From Tritrichomonas musculus (taxonomy: Eukaryota; Parabasalia; Tritrichomonadida; Tritrichomonadidae), in NCBI GenBank assembly GCA_039105265.1, contig JAPFFF010000019.1, positions 2,450,501-2,514,500 on the forward strand: a stretch of DNA of 64,000 bases. Reading direction: 5' to 3'. Below the pieces are notes generated by a model, which was not told where the DNA came from, searched no databases, and was given only the letters and a program-made list of their open reading frames with translations. Below, in pieces: positions 17,868 to 27,083 of the stretch. Every line of letters starts with the position of its first letter. Within the stretch, counting starts at the first letter, position 1. The position numbers and the translations under genes were made by a program.

Positions 17868-18488
17868 TTAAATACAAATTTTGAGTGATATCGAGTGCCT
17901 TATGAGCTCGGTCCATACATGGTTATATCCATATTTCAACTCATTGGATACCCCGTTTTTGGACACCAATATCTTATCGATTTTCATGTACTTCGAGTTT
18001 GAAACACAACCAGTGCACCCACTGTCCTCATTGATGACCAGCTCAACCTTGTCAGCCTTAGTGAGTATCTTAATGAGCTCCATCAGTGTATTGCTATGAC
18101 ACACAAGATAGTTGTTCATCCTCAGTGGATTGGTCTCATAGATATTCAGCAATATCTCGAGGAATTTATTTTTGGTACCCAAGTCGTCAGTGTCGGGGTC
18201 TAATGAACGATCGATGGGTGGACTGTTTATTGGAGCAACTGATGGATATGGACCAGTTGTCGAGGCTGTAGTAAAATTTGCATCCTGGGTGCCAGTTTGA
18301 GGATAACCCCCTTCGGGGTTTAGACCTTTGGTATATCCCATTTGGGGTTGCATCTGTGGGACTTGAGGGTATGATACTGGTTGAACTGGTGGAGGTCTAT
18401 TCGCGGCGATCTTAATATTCACATTCTGCTCTTGCTTAACACTCGCATCATTCTCACTTGATAGAATTCTAGCCTTATGGAGAGACAT
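17868..18488 (-). CDS. Conserved Polinton protein, 206 residues, A2 copy
   Basis: Differs from the A1 product by about one residue (Ile for Thr in SPPIDRSLD). It carries the same Pro-rich N-terminus with the hairpin-containing block (about 18305-18320) and the same C-terminal domain with the close cysteine pair. The start at 18488 follows the aaaaatatttttgc word in its own orientation. Confidence 0.72.
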   Translation of the reverse strand: MSLHKARILSSENDASVKQEQNVNIKIAANRPPPVQPVSYPQVPQMQPQMGYTKGLNPEGGYPQTGTQDANFTTASTTGPYPSVAPINSPPIDRSLDPDTDDLGTKNKFLEILLNIYETNPLRMNNYLVCHSNTLMELIKILTKADKVELVINEDSGCTGCVSNSKYMKIDKILVSKNGVSNELKYGYNHVWTELIRHSISLKICI

Positions 18489-18530
18489 TTCCAAAGTGCA
18501 AAAATATTTTTACCACTAATGCCATATTTC

Positions 18531-19613
18531 TTATGCCATTTCTGGATCAACTTGAGAGCCAGCTGGTGATTCATCATCGATATATTCAAGGCCATCGAGT
18601 GAGAGCTTGAAGTAGGTGTCTCTGCATAAACAGAGTTGGACAGGTGGTGGTCTAACAATGGCTCCACTTGGTTCGATAATCTTGTAATATGTATCATTAT
18701 CACCAGTGAATATGGGTTGACCATTGACTTGAATTTGGATATTGCCTTTGCCACCATCTAAGCCATCATAACAGTATCCAGCAGATGCACGTTCAGTTTG
18801 GACATTGAATACAAATGATGTGGCATCACTCAATGTATTGCGATATCGGACACCGTTTTCATCGTTCTTGGGCATGGTGAAGCTATCTTCGAATTCCTTT
18901 GAACATTGGAGTGTGATACCATCGAGGTCTCCAGCAGTTAATTGGCTTTCGAAGAATCTGGCGCCAATGGTACTGACATTCTCATCTGGGAAGTTCTTAC
19001 CACCGATATTCAAAAAGCAGTTTTGGTAAACCGGATTCTCAAATACAGTCAAATCATTGTGATGCTTGGGGAACAACAATGACATGCTTGTGACATTGAT
19101 TAATGGGATATTCAATGTAGACTTGATTCCGTTAGCGGCTGCTGCAATTGGGAATGCATGGTAATCTACCTTTTGAGATGGGATTACTAGGCCTTCACGT
19201 AATATGGATTCAATGCTTGCACGAGTGGCTTCACAAACACCATAGCCTTGCATGTTGGACTTACAGAGAGTGATAGTCATTCGGTTAACAGTGAGTGTTG
19301 CTGGTTGTGATGAGTAATGAGCACTCATCAATTTATTAGCTTCGGTTTTAGATACGAAATTGACGTAGACATGACCTGCATGTGATGGTTGAGGTAATTT
19401 ACCATGTTCTTTGGTATAATGAGCTTGGCAAATTGCTTTATTATCATCAGTCTTTTCAATTCCAAGTTCAGTAAACTCTTCATCTGTAAATGCAAAGATT
19501 AATGAACAATTTTCAATCAGATCATCGAAATCACCTCCAGATGCAGATACGTATTGTTCTCTAACTTCATACTTCAATTGATATTTAGTTGGTGTTGGTT
19601 CGGGAGATGGTGG
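18531..19613 (-). pseudogene. Major capsid gene of A2, piece left of element B
   Basis: The translation matches the later part of the A1 capsid protein (from the variable loop to the end ESPAGSQVDPEMA) with few changes. Element B begins directly at its right edge, inside the variable Pro-rich loop region. It is treated as an interrupted fossil gene. Confidence 0.8.
19608..19613. repeat. Target-site duplication of element B, left copy
   Basis: The word tggtgg flanks element B on the left and again at 43667-43672. Because the element ends in A/T bases that also match the target, the duplication could equally be read as ggtgga, one base over. The unoccupied target is at 3354-3360 in A1 (complement). 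Six base pairs is the known Polinton target duplication length. Confidence 0.8.
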
Positions 19614-19983
19614 AGTAGTATAGTATAGGCTCCGCTATCGCCAAGCCTATACTTAAGCCCATTTCACAGCCACTTGGAGCCTTTGGAAGCCCCCCAGAGC
19701 CTTCAAAAAGCTCCAACCACCTCGATAATTCAAAAAGTTCGCAACAAAAAAATTCCAAACTCATATTTTTATCGTCTCGTTGTAAAAATTATTTTGACAC
19801 AAAAAAAATGTATTTCTTGAAGATTCCGTCAAGATAATCCCTTCGAATCAAGAAGTTGTTTTATAATGATTGAAATGTACCCGACGCTCAATCCAGCTGA
19901 AGAACAAACACCAATCCCTATAGAATATGCTTACTTTTTGGAAGATGGAGAGCAAGACCCCAGCAAACCAAATCGATACTACT
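19614..19983. repeat. Left terminal inverted repeat of element B
   Basis: These 370 bp match the complement of 43298-43667 with no difference that I could see. Near the outer end a 9-bp perfect stem (agtataggc at 19622-19630, gcctatact at 19645-19653) encloses a 14-nt loop. The inner 118 bp already hold the start of the first gene. In Polintons the terminal repeats are the integrase substrates and the presumed origins of protein-primed replication. Confidence 0.88.
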
Positions 19984-20807
19984 TTAATTTTCCACAAGAA
20001 TGGTGCACTTCAAATAGAGGAGAATCTATTGTTGGGGTAAGAAATATGTGGTTGATTGCGAGAAGAAGAAAAATTGAATTCACTATCACAATTGCAAAAT
20101 TTCAAAAGGAATATTTTAACAAAGTGGAAGGGAATGATACGACTTCAAAAATAAATAATATGATGTTATTGTATAAAGATAATATTAAAGTAAAAGATGT
20201 AAAAGTTATCGATTGGATGTCGATAGAAGGAGATTTTAGAGGATTCTTTAATGCTATTCATACATCAATAAAAAACTATATAGCAACATGGTGGAAGGAC
20301 GTCAATGAAATATTTGTACAGTCAGATACTGATATTTTAAATAGAGATATACAATCTGATGGCTATTATGATGAGAGGGGGTTTCATGAAAAAATATATT
20401 CAGAACGAAATAATAATGATGCGGATGAATATGGTGTAGCATTCAAATTAAAAGAAACAAATAAAGATTTTGATGAAGTATTTAATATTGGTGATGGAGT
20501 TAGTCAAAACAATAAAGATGTTTATTTAAAGTACTATGATAAAGTTTTAACGTTTGATAATGTATGGGATAGACATTCATGTAAAGTTTATTCATCAATA
20601 GCAGAACAATCAAATCGTTATTATATTGGTAATTCGAATGTTAATTTCAACCCCATCAAATACTTTAAGCTGAATTCAACAGACCAAAGATTTTGGATTG
20701 ATTTATATTCTGCGCGTGAATATAAAGCACCATTTAAATTACCAGTCGGTGAAAGCTTTGCTATAGAGATGATATTCTTACCATACAAGAAGATGTTATA
20801 TGTTTAA
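19866..20807 (+). CDS. Minor capsid (penton-like) candidate, 313 residues
   Basis: Start ATG at 19866, inside the left terminal repeat. The beta-rich C-terminal part (FNPIKYFKLNSTDQRFWIDLYS, then KAPFKLPVGESFAIEMIFLP) has the feel of the last strands of a jelly-roll minor capsid protein. The N-terminal part (YAYFLEDGEQDPSKPNRYYFNFP, then VGVRNMWLIARRRKIEF) also looks like strands. I do not recognise the family with certainty. It is the first gene from the left end, directly before the integrase. Confidence 0.5.
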   Translation: MIEMYPTLNPAEEQTPIPIEYAYFLEDGEQDPSKPNRYYFNFPQEWCTSNRGESIVGVRNMWLIARRRKIEFTITIAKFQKEYFNKVEGNDTTSKINNMMLLYKDNIKVKDVKVIDWMSIEGDFRGFFNAIHTSIKNYIATWWKDVNEIFVQSDTDILNRDIQSDGYYDERGFHEKIYSERNNNDADEYGVAFKLKETNKDFDEVFNIGDGVSQNNKDVYLKYYDKVLTFDNVWDRHSCKVYSSIAEQSNRYYIGNSNVNFNPIKYFKLNSTDQRFWIDLYSAREYKAPFKLPVGESFAIEMIFLPYKKMLYV

Positions 20808-20817
20808 ATAAATTTAA

Positions 20818-21894
20818 ATGACTTACAAAACAATAGAGGAGTTATATAAAAAGTTTCCATGGAAAACACCATCAAAATTTGTTCCTCTTGCTAAACGATA
20901 TGGATTTACAGAAGAAGCAGCATTAAATTATTTGAAGAATATAGTGCATGATGTTAAAGTACCAAAGGCAAAATTTATGAATATATATTCAAAACACTCA
21001 GGAGGATATCAAATGGACACTTTCATAAATGACAAGACAAAAGATGGTTTGAATTATCTGATGTTTATAAATATCAATACCCGAAAGGCTTTTTGTTATG
21101 CGATGAGAGAGAAGGGAGCAAAAGAAGTAGCTAGAGCATTAAATCAATTTTTAGTAGACGAACCATATGTTTATTCTATTACTTCTGACCAGGATGCCGC
21201 CTATTTGTCCAACGATGTTTTGCAAATAATGAAGGCAAAAAATATTATATACAATACTACGGAAGACAATAATCATAATGTACTAGGCATCATAAATAGA
21301 TTCATGAGAACTATAAGAGATATGGTAGGAGAGAATAGATTTATTGGAGAACAAGAAATGAAGGGATTAATAGATTCCTACAATAAATCCCCTCACCGGT
21401 CGTTGGACTATAAAATACCAAACGAAATGACAGAAAAAGATGAAAAAGAGTATATTAATACTAAATCACAAATAAATCCATATGACTTTCAGCCTAACGA
21501 CAGGGTGAGAATTATACAAGCCAAGGAACCATTTTCGAAGCGAAGAAATAGGGTCAGCAAGGAGGCTTATATTGTTGATTCAAAAGCTGGAAATCAATTT
21601 ATTGTTAAGTCCAAAGATGAATCGATAGATAAGTTGCCGGGATATAGATTGATAAAAACACAGAATAAAAATATTGCTCAGACACTAAAGGGAGGCAAGA
21701 GAGGTATTGTGGATAAAATTATATCCTACGATGCAGCTAAGAATAAATATAAAATTAAATATAGTGAAGGGACAGAAGATGTTATTCCAGCCAAAAATTT
21801 ACGAGAAGGAGCCCCAACTAAATTATCAAACCTCGAAATGGATTATTGGAGCAAACAAAAAAATATCCCATCAAACATTAAAAAATGGATTTAA
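20818..21894 (+). CDS. Polinton rve-family integrase, lineage B
   Basis: The 358-residue protein has an N-terminal helical region, an RNase H-like core with acidic residues in YQMDTFIND (about residue 67) and TSDQDAAY (about 124), the NKSPHRSLDYKIPNEM segment (about 190-205) that closes the core, and a C-terminal Tudor/chromo-like segment (IISYDAAKNKYKIKYSEG, about 302-320). Integrases of this family insert the linear element and make 6-bp duplications, as seen at its borders. It is distantly related to the lineage A integrase. Ten bp separate it from the upstream gene. Confidence 0.82.
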   Translation: MTYKTIEELYKKFPWKTPSKFVPLAKRYGFTEEAALNYLKNIVHDVKVPKAKFMNIYSKHSGGYQMDTFINDKTKDGLNYLMFININTRKAFCYAMREKGAKEVARALNQFLVDEPYVYSITSDQDAAYLSNDVLQIMKAKNIIYNTTEDNNHNVLGIINRFMRTIRDMVGENRFIGEQEMKGLIDSYNKSPHRSLDYKIPNEMTEKDEKEYINTKSQINPYDFQPNDRVRIIQAKEPFSKRRNRVSKEAYIVDSKAGNQFIVKSKDESIDKLPGYRLIKTQNKNIAQTLKGGKRGIVDKIISYDAAKNKYKIKYSEGTEDVIPAKNLREGAPTKLSNLEMDYWSKQKNIPSNIKKWI

Positions 21895-21904
21895 CCAACA
21901 ATAA

Positions 21905-22759
21905 ATGGCTAAACAAATAATGAAAGAAGTAGAAGTTTTAATAGAAAAGACTATGCGGAAAAACCAAAAAGAAATAGAGGGCGCGTTGATGAAACCAATT
22001 CATCCTTCCTATCCATTTAGCACGAACGGTATATATTTTTTGATAGGCAAACCAGGTGCTGGAAAGAGTTATTGGATATGGAAACACATTTTAATTACCG
22101 AGAGATTATTTAAGCATCCCTACTACCAGAAGATAATATTCTGTTCAACATCAGGAAAAGCAGACAAAACTGCAGAGGCGATGAGTCAAAATGTCAAGAC
22201 ACCAATCATATATTTGAACGAAGCAGAATTGATGGATTATTTGAAAAAACATCTAAAGCGAAAGATAAAATATTATGCTATGGTAAAGCATGTATTATCA
22301 AAAATGAAAGAGACGAATGAAGAAATGCAGCGGCTTATAAACAAGCACTCCCTTCAAGAAATAGATGATAGAATAGTATATATAGCAAACAAACTAGTAA
22401 AATATCAAACTTCATCATATCCATATAACACTCTAATAATATTGGATGACTGTGCTGGGAGCGATTTATTGACGCACAATAATACGGAATTTCTCAGGCT
22501 GTTAACAAAAACTAGGCACTATAATATTACATGCATTATGGCTATTCAAACCATTAGATTTGTCCATATAAATGCAAAGAGATTGGCCACCGATATTATA
22601 TGCTATAGTGGATATTCAGAAGAAGATTTTACATCATTGCTCCAACAAACGAATAACAATCTAAATATCAAAAAAACAGTCAAGGAATATTTGCAGCATC
22701 GTGAGCCTCACGACAAATTTATTTGTAATATAACAGCCAACAAATATTACTTTGAATGA
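21905..22759 (+). CDS. FtsK/HerA-type packaging ATPase, lineage B
   Basis: The 284-residue protein has a textbook Walker A, FLIGKPGAGKSYW (about residues 45-57), and a Walker B, NTLIILDDC (about 176-184), followed by a TKTRHYNITCIMAIQ segment typical of these packaging motors (sensor-like). It is only distantly similar to the lineage A ATPase. Ten bp after the integrase, it probably shares an expression unit with it. It is expected to package the element's DNA. Confidence 0.85.
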   Translation: MAKQIMKEVEVLIEKTMRKNQKEIEGALMKPIHPSYPFSTNGIYFLIGKPGAGKSYWIWKHILITERLFKHPYYQKIIFCSTSGKADKTAEAMSQNVKTPIIYLNEAELMDYLKKHLKRKIKYYAMVKHVLSKMKETNEEMQRLINKHSLQEIDDRIVYIANKLVKYQTSSYPYNTLIILDDCAGSDLLTHNNTEFLRLLTKTRHYNITCIMAIQTIRFVHINAKRLATDIICYSGYSEEDFTSLLQQTNNNLNIKKTVKEYLQHREPHDKFICNITANKYYFE

Positions 22760-22815
22760 CGAAGTCATACTTGGACTATGTCCTTGAAAGCTAGTTTTAT
22801 TGACTTTAAATAACA

Positions 22816-23556
22816 ATGGAAAAAGTTGAAGATACAGATAGAGTTGAACCCTCAACACCCCAAAATTCTAGTGGATTTTTAGGAAAATTTATAAATAGTG
22901 CATGGAATTCTGTTAAATCTGGTGTTGGTAAAGCTAGTAAATGGATAGAAGATTCTGCTATTGGCAAAGCGGGAAAATGGATATCGAAAAATAAAGTACC
23001 AATCTTAAATACTGTCGGAGGAGCGGCTCAAGCTTTCGGAGCAATTACAGGGAACCCTGCTGTAGCTGGTATTGGCAAAGGAATGATGATGGCTGCAGAT
23101 GGAATCAAAGAAGGAGAGGCAAAAGCCGCATTACAAAAATCGATAGCTGAAAGACAGCCGAATCCTTTGGGAAGTAATGTAGCTCAATCACATTTCCCAC
23201 GCATTTATTATGGAAGGAAGCCATCTGGTTTTAAAATACATCATAAACGAAATAAGCCTCTTGAAAGGGCTATGGCACAATTAGCACAATTGAAAAAACA
23301 AATAAGCAATAAAAACAATACAACTGCCGCTAAAAGTAGTAAACAGAAAAATGCCACAACACAAAAAGAAAAGCCAAAAGAAAAGCCAAAAGAAAAGCCT
23401 AAACCATCGCCTCCCAAAAAGCAATTGTCAGCAGCTGAAAAACACCACATCGAAGTTGAAAAATTAAAGAATGATAAACAATTCTGGGCGGACCTGAGAG
23501 AAGCCACAAGAAGACGTAGAGAAGCATACGAAAAGTTTGAGAAAGATGATTGGTAA
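22816..23556 (+). CDS. Amphipathic minor capsid protein (pVI-like), 246 residues
   Basis: Residues 20-60 form amphipathic helices (GFLGKFINSAWNSVKSGVGK, then ASKWIEDSAIGKAGKWI). A Gly/Ala-rich hydrophobic stretch follows (VGGAAQAFGAITGNPAVAGI, about 75-95), the pattern of membrane-active internal capsid proteins. Residues 110-140 hold a basic PRIYYGRKPSGFKIHHKRNK segment, and 165-200 a KEKPKEKP repeat linker. The C-terminus is a charged coil. It is the probable counterpart of the small 83-residue gene of lineage A, but much longer. Confidence 0.65.
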   Translation: MEKVEDTDRVEPSTPQNSSGFLGKFINSAWNSVKSGVGKASKWIEDSAIGKAGKWISKNKVPILNTVGGAAQAFGAITGNPAVAGIGKGMMMAADGIKEGEAKAALQKSIAERQPNPLGSNVAQSHFPRIYYGRKPSGFKIHHKRNKPLERAMAQLAQLKKQISNKNNTTAAKSSKQKNATTQKEKPKEKPKEKPKPSPPKKQLSAAEKHHIEVEKLKNDKQFWADLREATRRRREAYEKFEKDDW

Positions 23557-23626
23557 ACAAACTCTCCAAAACTCAAACAAATTCGTGTAAAAGCCTGCAT
23601 ATTCAAACATTTTTTAAATTTCATAA

Positions 23627-24232
23627 ATGAGCAAAAGAGTGCCTCAAAGCAAAAGATTACAGTTGATAAATAAATGGCTACGTGGGATTGAAGATGATGA
23701 TTTTGAAGTGTTCCCTACCAAAACAGAAGGAAAATATATTGTTAGGCCTCGTAAGGAACCACTGGTAAAGCCCCATTCTGAACCGTCTACTGAAGAATCA
23801 TCTATTGAACCACAGGTAGAAGAGCAGGAAGTAGAAGAGCCGACAGAGGAGCCTACAATAAAGCCGCCCACAAAATCTCTCCCAAAAAAAATCACAAGGC
23901 CTAAGCCGCAATCAAATAATTCAGCCATTTTTGACCCCACGATAAATATGGAAATATTAAATCAGCTAAAATTATTGGGAGAAGAAATAAAAAGTAAACG
24001 AGAAAAGAAAGAGCAAAAGAGGATGATAAAAGAAGTAATGAATAAAGAATTATATAAAAGAAATCAATATACTCAGCCGCAATATATTCAAGAGCCTAAT
24101 TTTCCTTCCGGAAATGATATAGAAGAAGAACCAGAGGACGAGCCAACACGACCACCACCACCACCTCATCCTCAACCTCAACCTCAACTCATTCGCAGAA
24201 GAAGAAATAATATTTTCTCTGATATGTTATAA
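23627..24232 (+). CDS. 201-residue Pro/Glu-rich protein of unknown function
   Basis: Start ATG at 23627 after ttttttaaatttcata. Residues 1-40 are basic (KRLQLINKWLRGIEDDDF), 55-95 are a degenerate Glu-Pro-Thr repeat, 105-145 are a charged helix (LKLLGEEIKSKREKKEQKRM), and the tail is a Pro-His-Gln run ending RRRRNNIFSDML. No family recognised. It lies between two structural-type genes, so it may be a scaffold or core protein. Confidence 0.6.
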   Translation: MSKRVPQSKRLQLINKWLRGIEDDDFEVFPTKTEGKYIVRPRKEPLVKPHSEPSTEESSIEPQVEEQEVEEPTEEPTIKPPTKSLPKKITRPKPQSNNSAIFDPTINMEILNQLKLLGEEIKSKREKKEQKRMIKEVMNKELYKRNQYTQPQYIQEPNFPSGNDIEEEPEDEPTRPPPPPHPQPQPQLIRRRRNNIFSDML

Positions 24233-24262
24233 AGTTTTTATTTTTTTATAAATTTTATTTCT

Positions 24263-24883
24263 ATGGAAATGGAAATGGATAGTGTGATTAAATTCGTTCC
24301 TCTCATTGGTTTTGAAGAAGATTATGAGATTATGAATGAATATCCATTCATGATAAGAAATAGAAAGACTGGAAATATATTAAAAGAATTTAAACGAATC
24401 AACAATATAGATAATGATTATATTTGCGTATGTCTCAACACTAAAATATATCCAAAACATGTATTAATAGCAAAACAATATATACCAAATGATGACCCGA
24501 TCAATAATATAATTATAGACCATATTAACAGGGATAAAACAGATTACCATTTAGACAATTTAAGATGGACAAACCAATCAGAGAACTGCAAAAACAGGAC
24601 ATCGCACAAAGGGGTGGTATATGAATTTGTTGATGATATACCAGATGATTCCATTATTGTAGAAAAATATGGCGAGCATACATTTTTTGGGTATTATTAT
24701 TATGATAATGCATTTTATTATTATAATGGTGTCCAATATAGAAAATTGTATCCATCAAAAAATAGAAGTGGAAGTTTATATGTGTGTATGAGAGATATAA
24801 ATAACAGAAGGGTAAATTTATTTTACGACAAGTTCAAAGCAATATATGATTTGATTCGATTTCATTTAATTTTTTTTCCATAA
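24263..24883 (+). CDS. Free-standing HNH homing-type endonuclease
   Basis: Residues 15-75 look like a NUMOD4-type DNA-binding region (YEIMNEYPFMIRNRKTGNIL, then YICVCLN). An HNH_3-type core follows at about residues 73-115: KHVLIAKQYIP, IIIDHINRDKTDYHLDNLRW and TNQSENCKNR, with the His-Asn pattern intact. The C-terminal half is Tyr-rich (YYYYDNAFYYYNG), perhaps a second DNA-reading module. Such enzymes nick or cut specific DNA and often spread as selfish genes. Here it is an independent gene just before the major capsid gene. Start could be any of three in-frame ATGs within 12 bases. Confidence 0.78.
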   Translation: MEMEMDSVIKFVPLIGFEEDYEIMNEYPFMIRNRKTGNILKEFKRINNIDNDYICVCLNTKIYPKHVLIAKQYIPNDDPINNIIIDHINRDKTDYHLDNLRWTNQSENCKNRTSHKGVVYEFVDDIPDDSIIVEKYGEHTFFGYYYYDNAFYYYNGVQYRKLYPSKNRSGSLYVCMRDINNRRVNLFYDKFKAIYDLIRFHLIFFP

Positions 24884-24890
24884 AAACACC

Positions 24891-26570
24891 ATGATTAATC
24901 CAGAGATTGAACTTAGAACTTCAGCGGAAGTATGTACTCAAATAGCATCATATTTTGATATCGTCGATAATTGTATAGCATTATCTGATACCAACAAACA
25001 GTATACTATAAGTCCTCAGACATCGTATTCCCCATCCCCTCCTGTTCCTAGTGGTTCATATACCAGCGCCATTATATCTCCAAATACCAATAATACAGCA
25101 GACATATATAATGGATTCATTAGAGCCGATATGGAAGTTAGTATTAAAGAAGCTGCTGGAAAAACTGTTGAACCATTAACTTCAGACGGATATCAATTCA
25201 ATAGAGTTTGGTTTGGCTTTAAAGATGCTAGGGATGCGGTTGAGAAATATGAAATTGTAGCAAATGGCATCACCATCTATACCCAGAATTTTGGTTGTGA
25301 GGAATCATTTTTAACAGCTTGTTGTGCTAATGAAACAACAAAGAGAGCAGATGTATATTCTAAGGCCAGACATAAAGATATATGGAATTATAAATCCGGT
25401 AGTAGAACAGGATTCGTTGTTGATTGGAAAGAGAGAAATGGTAAAAAATGGACAGAACAGAAATATAAAATTCATCTCAAGATAGATTTGAGAAGATTCT
25501 TACCCCTATCTAATATTAAATACCTCCCAGCTTTTGCAGGAAAAATAGAACTCAGATTATTCTTTTCTTGTGCTGGAATGGTATGTTGTCCTATCGGCCC
25601 AGGAGCTACATTTGAACACGAATATTATATTAATTCAAAATATGCCTTCAATCAAATAACAAATGAATTTACTCCAATAAATGAATCAATAACTATGTAT
25701 ACAAGCAAAACAAATTTGGCTGATACTACAAGAATAACAGGAGCCACACCTGCAGTTTCAGGTAAAACAGTTAATATTAATTTTATTCATCTCGAGACAG
25801 AAGACAGGACTTTTCAAGTCGTCGATTACTCGATAACAGAATGCTCATCTATCATACCATGTTTTGGTATTGAAGATAATATTTATTCCAGCCTCGTTCA
25901 AAGATATGCTGACCCGACTCATCCACTTACTTTCCCAACGCAAACTCTTTCCGTCTACACAACAACAAATAAACTAAAAAATCCAAATGACAAAACTACC
26001 TGTACAATCACACCCCGATTTGTTGATTCAATATTTTGTCTATTTCCTGTTAAGCATACTCATCATACATATTTCAAAAATCCTAACTTTAAATCATTTC
26101 AATTAAATTGTGGCGGATATGGAAACATTCCAGCAAAACCATTCGGAACGACCGATGAATACCATGAATTCTTAGAATACTGTCAAAATGCTATGAATAT
26201 GAATGGTGAACAAAGCGGGTTCAATAAAGAAGTAGTAAACAGTTTGACATATTGTAATAGAGATTCAACTACTAATCAACCGACATTTGGATATTCAACT
26301 GGATATTGGACAAATGATAAAACCAGCTTCTTCATCGGCCTTCCTACAGAAACAGATAATACATATCAGCAAGGCCTTACATCTTTGTCTCCAATTAACT
26401 TTGAAATTAATGTATCCCAAGATACAGGCGCAAAAACATATGCAAATGCCGTGGAAACTCCTCCTCTAATTTGTCTTTTGTTTGATTCATCAATATCAAT
26501 TTTGGTTCAGCCTAATGGTATGCCACCACTGGTTCGCCTCGGCAACTATGATTTGACTACTCCGGCATAA
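24891..26570 (+). CDS. Polinton major capsid protein, lineage B
   Basis: The 559-residue protein is read as the double-jelly-roll-type capsid protein. It has an early strand-rich part (GYQFNRVWFGFKDARDAVEK, IVANGITIYTQNFG), the segment HLKIDLRRFLPLSNIKYLPAFAGKIE (about residues 195-220), which parallels the VPFDDLLAL..FP..I.GDL region of the lineage A capsid, and a second barrel-like C-terminal half ending in PPLVRLGNYDLT. Start ATG at 24891, seven bases after the HNH stop. It would form the main shell of the virus-like particle. Confidence 0.72.
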   Translation: MINPEIELRTSAEVCTQIASYFDIVDNCIALSDTNKQYTISPQTSYSPSPPVPSGSYTSAIISPNTNNTADIYNGFIRADMEVSIKEAAGKTVEPLTSDGYQFNRVWFGFKDARDAVEKYEIVANGITIYTQNFGCEESFLTACCANETTKRADVYSKARHKDIWNYKSGSRTGFVVDWKERNGKKWTEQKYKIHLKIDLRRFLPLSNIKYLPAFAGKIELRLFFSCAGMVCCPIGPGATFEHEYYINSKYAFNQITNEFTPINESITMYTSKTNLADTTRITGATPAVSGKTVNINFIHLETEDRTFQVVDYSITECSSIIPCFGIEDNIYSSLVQRYADPTHPLTFPTQTLSVYTTTNKLKNPNDKTTCTITPRFVDSIFCLFPVKHTHHTYFKNPNFKSFQLNCGGYGNIPAKPFGTTDEYHEFLEYCQNAMNMNGEQSGFNKEVVNSLTYCNRDSTTNQPTFGYSTGYWTNDKTSFFIGLPTETDNTYQQGLTSLSPINFEINVSQDTGAKTYANAVETPPLICLLFDSSISILVQPNGMPPLVRLGNYDLTTPA

Positions 26571-26582
26571 ATATTCATTCTT

Positions 26583-26608
26583 AAAATATTTTTTTATCTC
26601 CATCGCAA
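26583..26608 (+). promoter_or_regulatory. T-run promoter-like motif before the 149-residue gene
   Basis: The word aaaatattttttta is followed by tctccatcgcaa and the ATG. It closely resembles the attttttatcgcattccaa leader of the homologous 159-residue gene in lineage A, so the promoter-like sequence is shared by both lineages. Confidence 0.5.
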
Positions 26609-27058
26609 ATGCAAGAGCAAAGAGTCTATGATTACATCAACAATATTATCTCCCTCGCTGAAAAGCCAGAAGAATGGAAGCAATGTAATTTTGCCATCCT
26701 CTGTGATAAATTTCCCATCCAGCTTTCTCGCAACAAATTTTTGGGCAAAGTAATATATATATCACTCAAAACTGAAAAAAAGACCTGGAGAATATATCCT
26801 GACAAAATCAAAAAATATGAAATAGAGCATGTAATTATCAATGCAAATTCTCGACGTCGATTACATTATAAAATGAATGAATTCTTTATCAACGGCTCAA
26901 ATCAAGAACAGATATATGAGGAGCATAGCTACTATAATTATTCAATAGAAAATGCTTCAAAACAAACGAAAGAATTAATTATTCAGCTACGAGAGAAATA
27001 CAATTTAAACACACCAGAACTATACATCGGAGAGTCTCAACCCCTTGTCCTAGAGTAA
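26609..27058 (+). CDS. Conserved Polinton protein, 149 residues (homologue of the 159-residue A protein)
   Basis: The order of motifs matches the lineage A protein: VYDYINNIISL, QCNFAILCDKFPIQL, a basic WRIYPDKIKKYEIEHV stretch, NSRRRLHYKMNEFFINGS, YYNYSIENASKQTKELI and QLREKYNLNTPELYIGE. Identity is moderate over the whole length. It shows that this gene predates the split between the lineages. Function unknown. Confidence 0.75.
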   Translation: MQEQRVYDYINNIISLAEKPEEWKQCNFAILCDKFPIQLSRNKFLGKVIYISLKTEKKTWRIYPDKIKKYEIEHVIINANSRRRLHYKMNEFFINGSNQEQIYEEHSYYNYSIENASKQTKELIIQLREKYNLNTPELYIGESQPLVLE

Positions 27059-27083
27059 GCTGAATAATTTTTTTTGAATAGAA

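Larger units (their letters stand above)
15760..19613. mobile_element. Polinton lineage A, block A2, first part (inverted copy of A1)
   Basis: This stretch mirrors 3355-7234 with high identity. It holds the 159-residue gene(+), ATPase(-), membrane protein(-), 206-residue gene(-) and part of the capsid gene(-). Together with A1 it makes an inverted repeat with arms of about 3.9 kb around segment C. Element B is inserted at its right end, and lineage A sequence resumes at 43668. It is interrupted by that insertion, but its small genes look whole. Confidence 0.8.

Noticed and set aside
20818-21894. LTR retrotransposon or retrovirus integrase
   Set aside because: No reverse transcriptase, RNase H, gag or LTR is present; the neighbours are capsid, ATPase and type B polymerase, so it is a Polinton integrase.
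23241-23624. 127-codon frame on the minus strand
   Set aside because: It lies opposite the lysine-rich amphipathic protein gene and reads as Phe/Leu-rich complement of it; no leader or homologue.
24240-24262. Intron or intein involvement of the HNH gene
   Set aside because: It is a separate gene with its own start and stop between intact-looking neighbours; no splice-like borders or intein blocks were seen.
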